Origin: Simplicispira lacusdiani
Lineage (GTDB): Bacteria; Pseudomonadota; Gammaproteobacteria; Burkholderiales; Burkholderiaceae_C
Length of the DNA: 64,000 nt
Assembly (NCBI RefSeq): GCF_003604195.1
Contig: NZ_QXGR01000008.1
Span: 1 to 64,000 of the forward strand
Direction of reading: 5' to 3'
Within the stretch, counting starts at the first letter, position 1; each line of letters starts with the position of its first letter. The notes under the pieces were generated by a model. It had not been told where the DNA came from. It ran no database searches and saw only the letters and a list, made by a program, of their open reading frames with translations. Below are positions 18,031 through 27,656 of the stretch, one piece after another. The translations under genes were made by a program, and so were the position numbers.

Positions 18031-19004
18031 GGGGGCAGCGCATCCTCGTCACCGGCGCCAGCGGCTACCTGGGCCGCCAGGTGGTGGCGCGTCTGGCCGA
18101 CCCCGCACTGACGGAGCGCCCGGCCTGCGTCGTGGCCCACGACATCCGCGCCAGCAGCGAGCGCCTGCCCGGCGTGGTGTACGAAGAGGCCGACATCCGC
18201 GATCCGCGCATGGCCGAGATCATCCAACGCCACGGCATCGACACCGTGGTGCATCTGGCCTCCATCGTCACGCCGGGCAAGGGCAGCCGGCGCGAGTTCG
18301 AGTACGACGTGGACGTGAACGGCACGCGCAATGTGCTGCAGGCCTGCGTGCAGCATGGCGTGCGGCGCATCGTCGTGTCGTCCAGCGGCGCGGCCTACGG
18401 CTACCACGCGGACAACGCTGCCTGGCTGACCGAGGACATGCCCGTGCGCGGCAACGAGGTGTTCGCCTACGCCCACCACAAGCGGCTGGTGGAGGAGATG
18501 CTGGCCGACCACCGCCAGCAGCACCCGGCGCTGGAGCAGGTGGTGCTGCGCATCGGCACCATCCTCGGCGCCACCGTGCGCAACCAGATCACCGACCTGT
18601 TCGAAAAGCCCCGGCTGCTGGCCATCCGGGGTTCGGACAGCCCCTTCGTCTTCATCTGGGACCAGGACGTGGTGGGCATCATCGTGCGCGCCGTGGGCGA
18701 CGGGCCCGCGGGCATCTACAACGTGGCGGGCGACGGCGCGCTGAGCATCCACGACATCGCCGCACGCCTGGGCAAGCGCTGCCTGGTGCTGCCCGCCGCC
18801 CTGCTGCGCACGGCGCTGGCGCTGCTCAAGCCGCTGGGGCTGACGCAGTACGGGCCGGAGCAACTCGACTTTCTGCGCTACCGCCCGGTGCTGCTGAACA
18901 CACGCCTGAAGGAGGTGTTTGGCTACATGCCGCGCTACACCTCGGCCGAGGTGTTCGAGCTGTACCGCCAGGCACGCCAGGCGCAACGCCCACAAGGAGC
19001 CTGA
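18027..19004 (+). CDS. NAD-dependent epimerase/dehydratase family protein
   Basis: 325 residues of the extended short-chain dehydrogenase fold. The NAD-binding motif is TGASGYLG (about 9-16), VVHLASIVTPGKG marks the end of strand 4, the serine motif is VVSSSGAAYG, and YAHHK supplies the catalytic Tyr and Lys. The C-terminal half resembles the 3-beta-hydroxysteroid dehydrogenase/sugar epimerase group, and the exact substrate cannot be read from sequence. Its ATG overlaps the transporter's stop (ATGA). Confidence 0.88.
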   Translation: MRGQRILVTGASGYLGRQVVARLADPALTERPACVVAHDIRASSERLPGVVYEEADIRDPRMAEIIQRHGIDTVVHLASIVTPGKGSRREFEYDVDVNGTRNVLQACVQHGVRRIVVSSSGAAYGYHADNAAWLTEDMPVRGNEVFAYAHHKRLVEEMLADHRQQHPALEQVVLRIGTILGATVRNQITDLFEKPRLLAIRGSDSPFVFIWDQDVVGIIVRAVGDGPAGIYNVAGDGALSIHDIAARLGKRCLVLPAALLRTALALLKPLGLTQYGPEQLDFLRYRPVLLNTRLKEVFGYMPRYTSAEVFELYRQARQAQRPQGA

Positions 19005-19006
19005 AC

Positions 19007-19840
19007 ATGCGCTCGTTCCAAGGCCGCTGCGTGGTCGTGACCGGCGCCGCTGGCGGGCTGGGCCGGGCGCTGGTGCTGGCCTTTCGCGCGGCGGGCGCGC
19101 AGGTCGTCGCGCTAGACCGCGACCCGGAAGCCCTCCAGGCACTGCAGTCCGACCCTTCCCTGCGCGAGGGCCCGCCCTGGCTGGCCCTCACCTGCGACGT
19201 GACCGATGCGGCCGCCTGCCAGGCCGCCATGGCGCAGGCCGTGGCGCGCTTTGGCGGCATCGACGTGCTGGTCAACAACGCCGGCATCGCGCACCGCAGC
19301 CTGTTCGCGGACACCGACCTGGCGGTTCTGCGCCGGGTGATGGACATCAACTTCTTCGGCGCCGTGCACTGCACGCATGCCGCGCTGCCCAGCCTGCGCG
19401 CACGGCAGGGCCTGGTCGTGGCGGTATCGAGCGTGGCGGGCTTCGCGCCGCTGATCGGCCGCACCGGCTACGCCGCGAGCAAGCACGCGCTGCACGGCTT
19501 TTTTGACAGCCTGCGCACCGAAGTGGAGGACGACGGGGTCGGCGTGCTGCTGGTCTGCCCCTCGTTCATCGCCACCGGCATCGATCGGGCCGCGCTCGGC
19601 CCGGACGGCCGCCCGGCCGCGCAGCCACGCCAGACCACCGGCGGCCAGGCCACGCCCGAAGCCGTGGCGCAGGCCATCGTGCAGGCCGCGCGCAGCGGCC
19701 GCCCGCTGCTGCTGCACAGCCGGACCGCGCGGCTGGCCTGGTGGCTCACCCGGCTGTGGCCCGCACGCTATGCCGCCGTGATGAAGCGCCGCCTGCGCGC
19801 CGACTTCCTGGCCCCGCACCATAAGGAGACCTCCGCATGA
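19007..19840 (+). CDS. Short-chain dehydrogenase/reductase
   Basis: 277 residues. Classical SDR features are TGAAGGLG (about 12-19), the adenine-contact Asp in CDVTDA, NNAGIAH, the serine in VSSVAG, and YAASK with catalytic Tyr and Lys. The C-terminal tail (LAWWLTRLWPARYAAVMKRRL) is hydrophobic and basic, suggesting membrane association. It oxidises or reduces an alcohol/ketone using NAD(P). It follows the epimerase-like gene by 2 bp with AAGGAG upstream and overlaps the next gene by 4 bp. Confidence 0.9.
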   Translation: MRSFQGRCVVVTGAAGGLGRALVLAFRAAGAQVVALDRDPEALQALQSDPSLREGPPWLALTCDVTDAAACQAAMAQAVARFGGIDVLVNNAGIAHRSLFADTDLAVLRRVMDINFFGAVHCTHAALPSLRARQGLVVAVSSVAGFAPLIGRTGYAASKHALHGFFDSLRTEVEDDGVGVLLVCPSFIATGIDRAALGPDGRPAAQPRQTTGGQATPEAVAQAIVQAARSGRPLLLHSRTARLAWWLTRLWPARYAAVMKRRLRADFLAPHHKETSA

Positions 19841-21618
19841 AAAAACAATGGATAACACTGGCCCTGCTGGCCGGCTTCAGCCTGGCGCCCTGGGCCGCCG
19901 ACTTCACCGTGACCGGGCCGGACGGCAAGCCCCTGGCGCTGGCCATGGTCACGCGCACGGCCGTGCAGGGTGCCACCATCGACGCGTCCGACAACGACTA
20001 CCCGGCCTCGGGCCTGTTGCAGCAGGGTGTTTTCGAGCACACGCGCTTTTCCGACGCGCATGGCCGCGTGTCGCTGCCGGACGCGCCCGGCGCCTACCGG
20101 GTGCGGCTGCGCAAGCCGGGCTACCGGGACCGCCTGATCGAGCCAGACGCCCTGGCCCAGCCCGCCGCCTGGCGCATGGAGCCCGAGACCGACCCCAAGG
20201 CACTGGCCGAGCAGCGCCCGTCCAACGCCTGGACTTCCACGCTCCTGCCCGGCCGCGACGAGCTGCGCAAGGAGTTCATGGCGCAGTGCGGCTTCTGCCA
20301 CCAGCAGGGCTCGGCCTTCCTGCGGCGCGAGCGCAGCGCGCAGGAATGGGAAGAGACCATCGCCCGCATGGTGCGCTACGGCGCGCGCCTGTCCAGCGCG
20401 GCGCAGAAGGAGCTGCCCGCCGTGCTCGAAGCCCACTGGAAGGAGATCCAGGCACACCCCGACAAGGTGCCCGCGGGCACGCCCTGGCCCCAGGCCCTGT
20501 CCAGCGCGGCCATCAGCGAGCTGGCCATTGGCGACCGCTTTTCGCAAATGCACGACCTGCTGCGCCACAGCAACGGCATGGTGTATGTGGGTGACAACCT
20601 GCAGGACCGGCTTTACGAGATCGACCCGCAGACCGGCGCCTACACCGTGCACCGCATCCCCGCCGAGCCCGGCGACGCGCTCGGCGGCCTGCTGGCGGGG
20701 CGGCTGCGCGACTTTCCCAAGCACGAGACCTACCAGGGCATCCATTCGCTGGTGGAGGCACCGCGCGACGGCCACATCTTCATCACCCCCTCCTACCAAC
20801 GCCGCCTGATCGAGTTCGACCCGCGCAGCAAGCGCTTCAAGGCGCACGCCATGGACGGCGGCTTCTACCCACACACGGTGCGCGTGGACGGCAAGGACCG
20901 CGTGTGGTTCACGCTGGCGCTGTCCAACCAGGTGGCCATGTTCGACCGCGCCACCCAGACCTTCCGCACCTACGACCTGCCGTTCCGCGGCCTCATGGAG
21001 CGGATCACGGTGAAACTCACGCCGCTGATCTTCAAGCTCATCGGCTGGGGGCTTCCCATCACCAACTGGGTGAAGGTTGATGCCGTCTCCACCGGCGTGC
21101 CCCTGCCCTACGGCATTGACATCACGCCCGACGGCAAGGTCTGGATCGCGCGCCTGCACACCCAGGAAATCGGCCGCATCGACCCCGAGACCGGCACGGT
21201 GACCATGATCGCCACGCCCCTGAAGAACCCGCGCCGCCTGCGCACCGACCGCGACGGCAACCTCTGGATCGCCATGTTCAGCGAATCGGCCATCCTGCGC
21301 TACGAACCCGCCAGCGGCCGCTTCACGCCGTTCGAGCTGCCCGTGGAACCACGCGGCAGCGACACGCCCTACGCCCTCAACGTGGACCGCGAGCGCCACC
21401 AGGTCTGGGTCAACGGCACCAACTCCGACAGCGTGCACCGGCTCGACATCGCCACCGGCCAGTGGACGCATTTCCCGCTGCCGCGCCGCGCCACCTTCAC
21501 GCGCGACGTGGAGTTCATGCCCGACGGGCGCGTGCTGCTGTCGGGCGCCAGCTTCCCCTCGTGGCACATCGAGGACGCGCAGCCCACGCTGATCCAGCTC
21601 ACGCCGGGCCGCCCATGA
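19837..21618 (+). CDS. Periplasmic cytochrome c/beta-propeller protein (Vgb-like) with carboxypeptidase-regulatory-like N-terminal domain
   Basis: 593 residues. The signal peptide is MKKQWITLALLAGFSLAPWAA. Residues about 22-105 look like a CarboxypepD-regulatory beta sandwich (VTGPDGKPLALAMVT, DAHGRVSLPDAPGAYRVRLRKPGY). Residues about 145-230 hold one haem c site, CGFCH, at 151-155. The rest is a propeller of SMP/streptogramin-lyase-like blades (LYEIDPQTGAYT, LIEFDPRSKRFK, IGRIDPETGTVT, LWIAMFSESAILRYEPASGRF, VHRLDIATGQW). Periplasmic electron transfer coupled to substrate oxidation is plausible but not established. It overlaps both neighbours by 4 bp. Confidence 0.85.
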   Translation: MKKQWITLALLAGFSLAPWAADFTVTGPDGKPLALAMVTRTAVQGATIDASDNDYPASGLLQQGVFEHTRFSDAHGRVSLPDAPGAYRVRLRKPGYRDRLIEPDALAQPAAWRMEPETDPKALAEQRPSNAWTSTLLPGRDELRKEFMAQCGFCHQQGSAFLRRERSAQEWEETIARMVRYGARLSSAAQKELPAVLEAHWKEIQAHPDKVPAGTPWPQALSSAAISELAIGDRFSQMHDLLRHSNGMVYVGDNLQDRLYEIDPQTGAYTVHRIPAEPGDALGGLLAGRLRDFPKHETYQGIHSLVEAPRDGHIFITPSYQRRLIEFDPRSKRFKAHAMDGGFYPHTVRVDGKDRVWFTLALSNQVAMFDRATQTFRTYDLPFRGLMERITVKLTPLIFKLIGWGLPITNWVKVDAVSTGVPLPYGIDITPDGKVWIARLHTQEIGRIDPETGTVTMIATPLKNPRRLRTDRDGNLWIAMFSESAILRYEPASGRFTPFELPVEPRGSDTPYALNVDRERHQVWVNGTNSDSVHRLDIATGQWTHFPLPRRATFTRDVEFMPDGRVLLSGASFPSWHIEDAQPTLIQLTPGRP

Positions 21619-22811
21619 TGCGCCGCCACGGGGCCTTCTTCCTGTCCTGCCTGCTGGCATTCACCGCAGGCCACATGTTCAACTACACCGTCATCCTGTA
21701 CCTGCAGGAGGCGGTGGGCTCGGACTGGCTCTCGGGCGTCGGCTTCGGGCTGGCCTTCGGCAGCTCGATCGTGTTCGGCTGGTTCGCGGGCGTGCTGTGC
21801 GACCGCGTGCCGCCCCACCGCATCATCCACGGCGCGCAGGCGCTGTTCCTCGCGGGGCTGGCCTGCCTGTGGTGGGCGCAGGCGGGCGGGGCCGCAGGCC
21901 GCGTGGGCTGGACGCTGGGCGGCGCCTTCCTGGGCGGGCTGGCCTGGTCGTTCGTCGGCCCGGCGCGGCTCGCGGCCATCGGGCAGATGGCGTCGGCCGA
22001 CGAACTGCGCCCCGCCACTATCGTGTTCAACCTGCAGGTGCTGGTGGGCTTTGGTCTGGCGCCCCTGCTCATCGGCCTGGTGCGCAGCCGTGCCGGCTGG
22101 GGCGCCGTGCTGGCCGTGGCGGCGTGCGGCTTCGTGGCTGCATCGCTGCTGCTGGTGCGCCTGCGCACCCGGGCCGTAGCCCAGGGAACGCAGGCATCGG
22201 TACGCTCCGACATCCGCCAGGGCTTTGCCGCCGTGGGGGCAGACCCGCTGCTGGCCCAGCTCATGCTGGCGGCCGTGCTGGGCTATGCCTTGACCGGGCC
22301 GCTGCAGATCCTGCTGCCCAAGCTGGCCCGCGAGGTGCTGCACCTGGACGAGGTTCAGCGCGGCGCCTACCTGGGCCTGCTGGCGCTGTCCCTCATTGCC
22401 GGGGGCATGTCCGCGCTGGCGCTGGCCCGGCGCGTGCACCACGGGCGCACCGTGCTGGGCGGCATCGGCCTCGGGGCGCTGCTGTTTGCCACGCTGGGCC
22501 AGATTGGCGGAGCGCCACTGTCGGCCCTGGCGCTTGCGGGCGTGGGGCTGGCGGGCGGCACGGTGTTGAGCCTGGTGGTGGCGGGCATCCAGGCGCAGGC
22601 GCCACAGGCCCTGCGCGGGCGGGTGATGGCCATGTATTCCATCACCTCGCAGGTGGTGCCCGCGCTCTCGGGTGTGGCGGCCGGGGCGCTGGTCCAGGCG
22701 ATGAGCGTGACCCAGGCAGTGCTGTGGTCCGGCCTGGGCCTGGCGGGCCTGGTGGCACTGGCCGGCTGGCGCATGGCACGGCTGCGCCGGCACAGCGGCC
22801 ACGCGGCCTGA
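21615..22811 (+). CDS. Major facilitator superfamily transporter
   Basis: 398 residues with twelve predicted membrane helices and the MFS loop signature FGWFAGVLCDRVPPHRII between helices 2 and 3, plus a long central loop at about residue 190-210. It is an exporter or importer of unknown substrate. Two consecutive ATGs are present, and the first overlaps the stop of the cytochrome/propeller gene. It is the last gene of the AraC-associated operon. A second transporter in the same operon as a BASS importer suggests uptake and product export, or two compounds. Confidence 0.88.
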   Translation: MMRRHGAFFLSCLLAFTAGHMFNYTVILYLQEAVGSDWLSGVGFGLAFGSSIVFGWFAGVLCDRVPPHRIIHGAQALFLAGLACLWWAQAGGAAGRVGWTLGGAFLGGLAWSFVGPARLAAIGQMASADELRPATIVFNLQVLVGFGLAPLLIGLVRSRAGWGAVLAVAACGFVAASLLLVRLRTRAVAQGTQASVRSDIRQGFAAVGADPLLAQLMLAAVLGYALTGPLQILLPKLAREVLHLDEVQRGAYLGLLALSLIAGGMSALALARRVHHGRTVLGGIGLGALLFATLGQIGGAPLSALALAGVGLAGGTVLSLVVAGIQAQAPQALRGRVMAMYSITSQVVPALSGVAAGALVQAMSVTQAVLWSGLGLAGLVALAGWRMARLRRHSGHAA

Positions 22812-22856
22812 TGGCATAAAATCAACGGTTCCCTATCCCGCCACGCCCGGTGGCCC

Positions 22857-22880
22857 AACGGCATCCCCAGGGATGCCGTT
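22857..22880. terminator. Perfect 10-bp hairpin between the MFS gene and valS
   Basis: AACGGCATCC (22857-22866) / GGATGCCGTT (22871-22880) with a CCAG loop is followed by GCTCTTT. It could terminate the upstream operon or act as an attenuator-like structure in the valS leader. It lies 24 bp before the valS ATG. Confidence 0.5.
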
Positions 22881-22903
22881 GCTCTTTACAGACCTGCGCA
22901 CCC

Positions 22904-25771
22904 ATGAACGACTCCGTCCAGCAACCCGGCCTGCAATCCCTCTCCAAATCCTTCGAGCCCGCCGCTCTGGAAGCCCATTGGGGGCCTGAATGGGAAAAGC
23001 GCGGCTATGGGGTCGCCGGTTTCCGGGGCACCGGCACGCCCGAAGCGGGCCAGCCCGCGTTCTGCATCCAGCTGCCGCCGCCCAATGTGACGGGCACGCT
23101 GCACATGGGCCATGCCTTCAACCAGACCATCATGGACAGCCTCACGCGCTACCACCGCATGAAGGGCTTCAACACCACCTGGGTGCCGGGCACCGACCAT
23201 GCGGGCATCGCCACGCAGATCGTGGTGGAGCGCCAGCTGCAGGAGCAGGGCGTGAGCCGCCACGACCTGGGGCGCAAGAATTTCGTCGCCAAGGTGTGGG
23301 AGTGGAAGGAAAAGTCGGGCAACACCATCACCACGCAGATGCGCCGCATGGGCGACAGCGTGGACTGGAGCCGCGAATACTTCACCATGGACGACAAGCT
23401 CTCCAAGGTGGTCACCGAGACCTTCGTGCGCCTGTACCAGCAGGGTCTGATCTACCGCGGCAAGCGCCTGGTCAACTGGGACCCCAAGCTCCAGTCCGCC
23501 GTGTCCGACCTGGAAGTCGAGAACGAGGAGAAGGACGGCTCGCTCTGGCACATCGCCTACCCGCTGGCCGATGGCTCGGGCCAGCTCGTGGTGGCCACCA
23601 CGCGCCCCGAGACCATGCTGGGCGACGTGGCCGTGATGGTGCACCCCGAGGATGAGCGCTACAAGCACCTGATCGGCCAGATGGTCAACCTGCCGCTGTG
23701 CGACCGCCAAATCCCGGTGATCGCCGACGAGTACGTGGACCGCGAATTCGGCACCGGCGTGGTCAAGGTCACGCCCGCGCACGACCAGAACGACTATGCC
23801 GTGGGCCAGCGCCACAAGCTGCCCATGATTTGCGTGCTCACGCTGCAGGCCACGGTGAACGACAACGCCCCGGCCAAATACCGTGGGCTGGACCGCTTCG
23901 TGGCCCGCAAGGCCGTGGTGGCCGACCTCGAAGCCCTGGGCCTGCTGGTCGAGACCAAGAAGCACAAGCTCATGGTGCCGATTTGCACCCGCACCGGCCA
24001 GGTGATCGAGCCCATGCTGACCGACCAGTGGTTCGTGGCCATGAACAAGGTGGGCGAGGGCGATGCCACGGGCAAGTCCATCGCGCAGAAGGCCATCGAC
24101 GCCGTGGCCGGCGGCCAGGTGAGCTTCGTGCCCGAGAACTGGGTCAACACCTACAACCAGTGGATGAACAACATCCAGGACTGGTGCATCTCGCGCCAGC
24201 TCTGGTGGGGCCACCAGATTCCGGCCTGGTACGACGAAGACGGCAAGGTCTACGTGGCGCGCGACGAGGCCGAAGCGCAGGCCCAGGCCCCCGGCAAAAC
24301 GCTCAAGCGCGACGAGGACGTGCTCGACACCTGGTACTCCAGCGCCCTCGTGCCGTTCAGCACCATGGGCTGGCCGAACCAGGGCGACACGGCCACCGAC
24401 GACTACAACCTCTACCTGCCCTCCTCCGTGCTGGTGACGGGCTACGACATCATCTTCTTCTGGGTCGCACGGATGATCATGATGACCACGCACTTCACCG
24501 GCCGCGTGCCGTTCAAGCATGTCTACATCCACGGCCTGGTGCGCGACGCGCAGGGCAAGAAGATGAGCAAGTCCGAGGGCAACGTGCTCGACCCGGTGGA
24601 CCTGATCGACGGCATCGCGCTCGAACCGCTGCTCGACAAACGCACCCAGGGCCTGCGCAAGCCCGAGACTGCACCCCAGGTGCGCAAGAACACGCAGAAG
24701 GAATTCCCCGAGGGCATTCCGGCCTATGGCGCCGATGCGCTGCGCTTCACCTTCGCCGCGCTCGCCAGCCTGGGCCGCAGCATCAACTTCGACAGCAAGC
24801 GCTGCGAGGGCTACCGCAACTTCTGCAACAAGCTCTGGAATGCCAGCCGCTTCGTGCTGATGAACTGCGAGGGCCAGGACTGCGGCATCAATGCTCCGCA
24901 GGGCGGCGGCAGTTGCAACGACGGCTTCCTGCACTTCACCCAGGCCGACCGCTGGATCGCCTCGCGCCTGCAGCGCGTGGAGGCCGAGGTGGCCAAGGGC
25001 TTCGAGGACTACCGCCTCGACAACGTGGCCAACGCGATCTACGACTTCGTCTGGAACGAGTTCTGCGACTGGTACCTGGAAATCGCCAAGGTGCAGATCC
25101 AGACCGGCAACGAGGCCCAGCAGCGCGGCACGCGCCGCACGCTGATCCGCACGCTGGAGACCATCCTGCGCCTGGCGCACCCGATCACGCCCTTCATCAC
25201 CGAAGAGCTGTGGCAGAAGGTTGCGCCCGTGGCCGGCCGCAGCGGCCCCTCGGTCAGCATCGCGGCCTACCCCGAATCGCAGCCCGAGCGCATCGACGAG
25301 GTGGCCGAGGCCCACATGGCGCGCCTCAAGTCGGTGGTGGACGCCTGCCGCACGCTGCGCGGCGAGATGAACGTCTCGCCCGCCACGCGCCTGCCTTTGT
25401 TCGTGGTGGGTGACGCCGAATTCATGCGCGGCGCGGCGCCCGTGCTGCAGGCCCTGGCCAAGCTCAGCGAGGTCAAGGTGTTCGACGACGAGGCCGCCTG
25501 GAGCCAGGCCGCCCAGGCCGCGCCCGTGGCCGTGGTCGGTGAGGCGCGCCTGTGCCTGCACATGGAGATCGACGTGGCCGCCGAGAAGGCCCGCCTGTCC
25601 AAGGAAGTGGCACGCATCGAGGGCGAGATCACCAAGGCCAACGGTAAGCTCAGCAACGAGGCCTTTGTCGCCAAGGCCCCGGCCGCCGTGCTGGAGCAGG
25701 AGAAGAAGCGCGTGGCCGATTTCAGCGCCACGCTCACCCGCCTGCGCGACCAACTCGCCCGCCTGGGTTGA
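22904..25771 (+). CDS. valS: Valyl-tRNA synthetase
   Basis: 955 residues, typical of class I ValRS. The HIGH motif appears as LHMGH (66-70) in [14 protein letters not shown], and KMSKS as [13 protein letters not shown] near residue 553. The CP1 editing domain has [13 protein letters not shown] and TPAHDQND. An anticodon-binding domain and a C-terminal coiled coil ([20 protein letters not shown]) complete the protein. It charges tRNA-Val. The ATG is the only one that gives the usual N-terminus. It is not obviously co-transcribed with the MFS gene (93-bp gap with hairpin). Confidence 0.97.
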   Translation: MNDSVQQPGLQSLSKSFEPAALEAHWGPEWEKRGYGVAGFRGTGTPEAGQPAFCIQLPPPNVTGTLHMGHAFNQTIMDSLTRYHRMKGFNTTWVPGTDHAGIATQIVVERQLQEQGVSRHDLGRKNFVAKVWEWKEKSGNTITTQMRRMGDSVDWSREYFTMDDKLSKVVTETFVRLYQQGLIYRGKRLVNWDPKLQSAVSDLEVENEEKDGSLWHIAYPLADGSGQLVVATTRPETMLGDVAVMVHPEDERYKHLIGQMVNLPLCDRQIPVIADEYVDREFGTGVVKVTPAHDQNDYAVGQRHKLPMICVLTLQATVNDNAPAKYRGLDRFVARKAVVADLEALGLLVETKKHKLMVPICTRTGQVIEPMLTDQWFVAMNKVGEGDATGKSIAQKAIDAVAGGQVSFVPENWVNTYNQWMNNIQDWCISRQLWWGHQIPAWYDEDGKVYVARDEAEAQAQAPGKTLKRDEDVLDTWYSSALVPFSTMGWPNQGDTATDDYNLYLPSSVLVTGYDIIFFWVARMIMMTTHFTGRVPFKHVYIHGLVRDAQGKKMSKSEGNVLDPVDLIDGIALEPLLDKRTQGLRKPETAPQVRKNTQKEFPEGIPAYGADALRFTFAALASLGRSINFDSKRCEGYRNFCNKLWNASRFVLMNCEGQDCGINAPQGGGSCNDGFLHFTQADRWIASRLQRVEAEVAKGFEDYRLDNVANAIYDFVWNEFCDWYLEIAKVQIQTGNEAQQRGTRRTLIRTLETILRLAHPITPFITEELWQKVAPVAGRSGPSVSIAAYPESQPERIDEVAEAHMARLKSVVDACRTLRGEMNVSPATRLPLFVVGDAEFMRGAAPVLQALAKLSEVKVFDDEAAWSQAAQAAPVAVVGEARLCLHMEIDVAAEKARLSKEVARIEGEITKANGKLSNEAFVAKAPAAVLEQEKKRVADFSATLTRLRDQLARLG

Positions 25772-25774
25772 CAT

Positions 25775-25866
25775 CAAAAAAGATAGCTGTCAGCGCTTTT
25801 TTCTATTGGATTTCAGCATAAAAACCATCTGAAAACCAATCAATAGAAGCGCCAGCAGCTCCTTAT
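25775..25866. repeat. Family A palindromic repeat, copy 5 (extended double-size variant)
   Basis: The usual arms GATAGCTGTCAGCGCTT (25782-25798) and AAGCGCCAGCAGCT (25847-25860) are separated by an extra AT-rich palindromic core. In it CTATTGG at 25803-25809 faces CCAATCAATAG at 25836-25846. The whole forms one long hairpin of about 80 nt between valS and galU and extends almost to the galU Shine-Dalgarno. Confidence 0.8.
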
Positions 25867-25881
25867 TCAGGAGCACACCGC

Positions 25882-26766
25882 ATGCAGCAGCCCCCCGTTC
25901 GCAAGGCCGTCTTCCCCGTCGCGGGGCTGGGCACGCGCTTCCTGCCCGCCACCAAGGCATCGCCCAAGGAGATGCTGCCCGTGGTGGACAAGCCGCTGAT
26001 CCAGTACGCCGTGGAAGAGGCCTACGCCGCCGGCATCCGCCACATGATCTTCGTCACCGGCCGCAGCAAGCGCGCCATCGAGGACCATTTCGACACCGCC
26101 TATGAGCTGGAGAGCGAACTGGAAGCGGCGGGCAAGCAGGAGCTGCTGGCCCTGGTGCGCTCGGTGCAGCCCGACGACATGGATTGCGCCTATGTGCGCC
26201 AGCCGCGCAGCCTGGGCCTGGGCCACGCCGTGCTGTGCGCCGAGGCGCTGGTGGGCCACGAACCCTTCGCCGTGCTGCTGGCCGACGACCTGATGATGGG
26301 CCCGCCCGGCGACACGCCCGTGCTCGCGCAGATGGCCCAGGCCTTCCGCCAGCAGGGCCGCTCGCTGCTGGCCGTGCAGGAGGTGCCGCAGGACCAGGTG
26401 CGCCGCTACGGCATCGTGGCCGGCGAGCCCGCCGGCGGCCCGCTGCTGCGCATCCAGCGCATCGTGGAAAAGCCCGCGCCGGAAAACGCCCCCTCGCGCA
26501 TGGGCGTGGCGGGGCGCTACATCCTCACCCCCGCCATCTTCGAGCAGATCCGCCAGCAGCCCAAGGGCGCGGGCGGCGAGATCCAGCTCACCGACGCCAT
26601 CGCCCGCCTGATGGAGCACGAGGCCGTGTACGCCTACCAGTACGCAGGCAAGCGCTACGACTGCGGCAGCAAGGAAGGCTTTCTGGAGGCCACGGTGGAG
26701 CTGGCGTTGCAGCACCCGGAGGTAGGGGCGTCGTTCCGGGAATACCTCAAGACGCTGAGTCTTTAA
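25882..26766 (+). CDS. galU: UTP-glucose-1-phosphate uridylyltransferase
   Basis: 294 residues, the standard GalU length. It makes UDP-glucose for lipopolysaccharide, capsule and trehalose-type products. The nucleotide-binding N-terminus is [21 protein letters not shown]. Other signatures are [19 protein letters not shown] (metal-binding Asp), [16 protein letters not shown] and [16 protein letters not shown] lies 11 nt before the ATG. A family A repeat occupies the gap from valS. The convergent next gene is foreign-looking. Confidence 0.96.
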   Translation: MQQPPVRKAVFPVAGLGTRFLPATKASPKEMLPVVDKPLIQYAVEEAYAAGIRHMIFVTGRSKRAIEDHFDTAYELESELEAAGKQELLALVRSVQPDDMDCAYVRQPRSLGLGHAVLCAEALVGHEPFAVLLADDLMMGPPGDTPVLAQMAQAFRQQGRSLLAVQEVPQDQVRRYGIVAGEPAGGPLLRIQRIVEKPAPENAPSRMGVAGRYILTPAIFEQIRQQPKGAGGEIQLTDAIARLMEHEAVYAYQYAGKRYDCGSKEGFLEATVELALQHPEVGASFREYLKTLSL

Positions 26767-26774
26767 ACAAGGCT

Positions 26775-27305
26775 TCACTCTTCATCGGAAGTCGGCCCAT
26801 TTTCAAAAACTCGCCGACAGTGCCATGCATATAGACGCACTTGCAGCCTTTCCAATGCATCCGGTAAGCGACCGTTCCTGTAGCAACGCAGAGCAACTAC
26901 ATCAAGAAGCCCACGTAGTCGAGTTGCACGCTTGTTTAGAAGAACGAGTCGCCCAGTCTGCCCCTTCGCATGAGCAGTCCACTCAGGTAAACGGATAAGC
27001 ACTCGCAATCCTTCATCAATTCCCCAAAGGGGATACCTGAGCTGAGGACGAAGCTCCTTAAGCTTATCCCGCTCAACCTCCGCCTTTTTGCGCCAGTTGG
27101 CATAGCTTGTATCACCGCTCACACGTCCCATTACGTTGCACGTTGAAACGATGCCGTGAAGTGCCTCTCCAAGCTCAGCAACAAGTGGCTGTAAGAGCGC
27201 ACGAAAGCTAGATCGATTCTCAGAAAAGCGATCAAAAAATAACTTTGCAACTGACGCAAAAGCTGCAATCACGGCAGCAATAAGTGTTGTTTCCTGAGCT
27301 GTCAT
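26775..27305 (-). CDS. Orphan protein of unknown function, lower GC than its surroundings
   Basis: 176 residues. An N-terminal hydrophobic segment (TLIAAVIAAFASVAKLFF, about 6-23) suggests a membrane anchor. It is followed by a basic, helix-rich cytoplasmic domain with many Arg, Leu and aromatic residues and two cysteines near the end. I recognise no family. By eye its GC content is near 50 percent, while its neighbours are near 70 percent, and codon choice is correspondingly different. It sits alone between galU and tusA on the minus strand. I infer recent acquisition. Confidence 0.65.
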   Translation of the reverse strand: MTAQETTLIAAVIAAFASVAKLFFDRFSENRSSFRALLQPLVAELGEALHGIVSTCNVMGRVSGDTSYANWRKKAEVERDKLKELRPQLRYPLWGIDEGLRVLIRLPEWTAHAKGQTGRLVLLNKRATRLRGLLDVVALRCYRNGRLPDALERLQVRLYAWHCRRVFENGPTSDEE

Positions 27306-27424
27306 CGGGCCAAATTTCGGTGCGTTAATAAGCTACTGATTTGGAAGGCAACCGTCTTCACAGCCCTCCTATAAGCGCCAAGACCGACAGGCCCCACATT
27401 CAAGACACTGAAGGCCAACATTCC

Positions 27425-27652
27425 TTACCGCCGCCGCAGCACGTGGATGTACTCCTCACCCACCGTCTGCTGCTCCACCAATTCGTTGCCCGTCTGCTTG
27501 GCGAACGCCTGGAAGTCGCGCAGCGAGCCGGCGTCGGTGGCCAGCACCTTGAGCAGCTCGCCGCTCTGCATGTCGGCCAGGGCCTTCTTGGCCTTGAGGA
27601 TGGGCAGGGGGCAGTTGAGTCCGCGCGTGTCGATTTCTTTGTGGGTTTGCAT
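27425..27652 (-). CDS. TusA/SirA-like sulfur carrier protein
   Basis: 75 residues with the family's hallmark near the N-terminus: DTRGLNCPLPILKAKKAL, the CPxP motif in which the cysteine (Cys14) carries persulfide sulfur. Relatives deliver sulfur for tRNA thiolation or other sulfur transfers. It lies 4 bp after the NUDIX gene stop, hence co-transcribed, and just beyond cysM, giving a small sulfur-related neighbourhood. Which TusA-like paralogue this is cannot be told from sequence alone. Confidence 0.9.
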   Translation of the reverse strand: MQTHKEIDTRGLNCPLPILKAKKALADMQSGELLKVLATDAGSLRDFQAFAKQTGNELVEQQTVGEEYIHVLRRR

Positions 27653-27656
27653 GGTG

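Noticed and set aside
22886..25777. 963-codon minus-strand frame opposite valS
   Set aside because: It is a shadow of valS, whose HIGH, KMSKS and editing motifs are on the plus strand.
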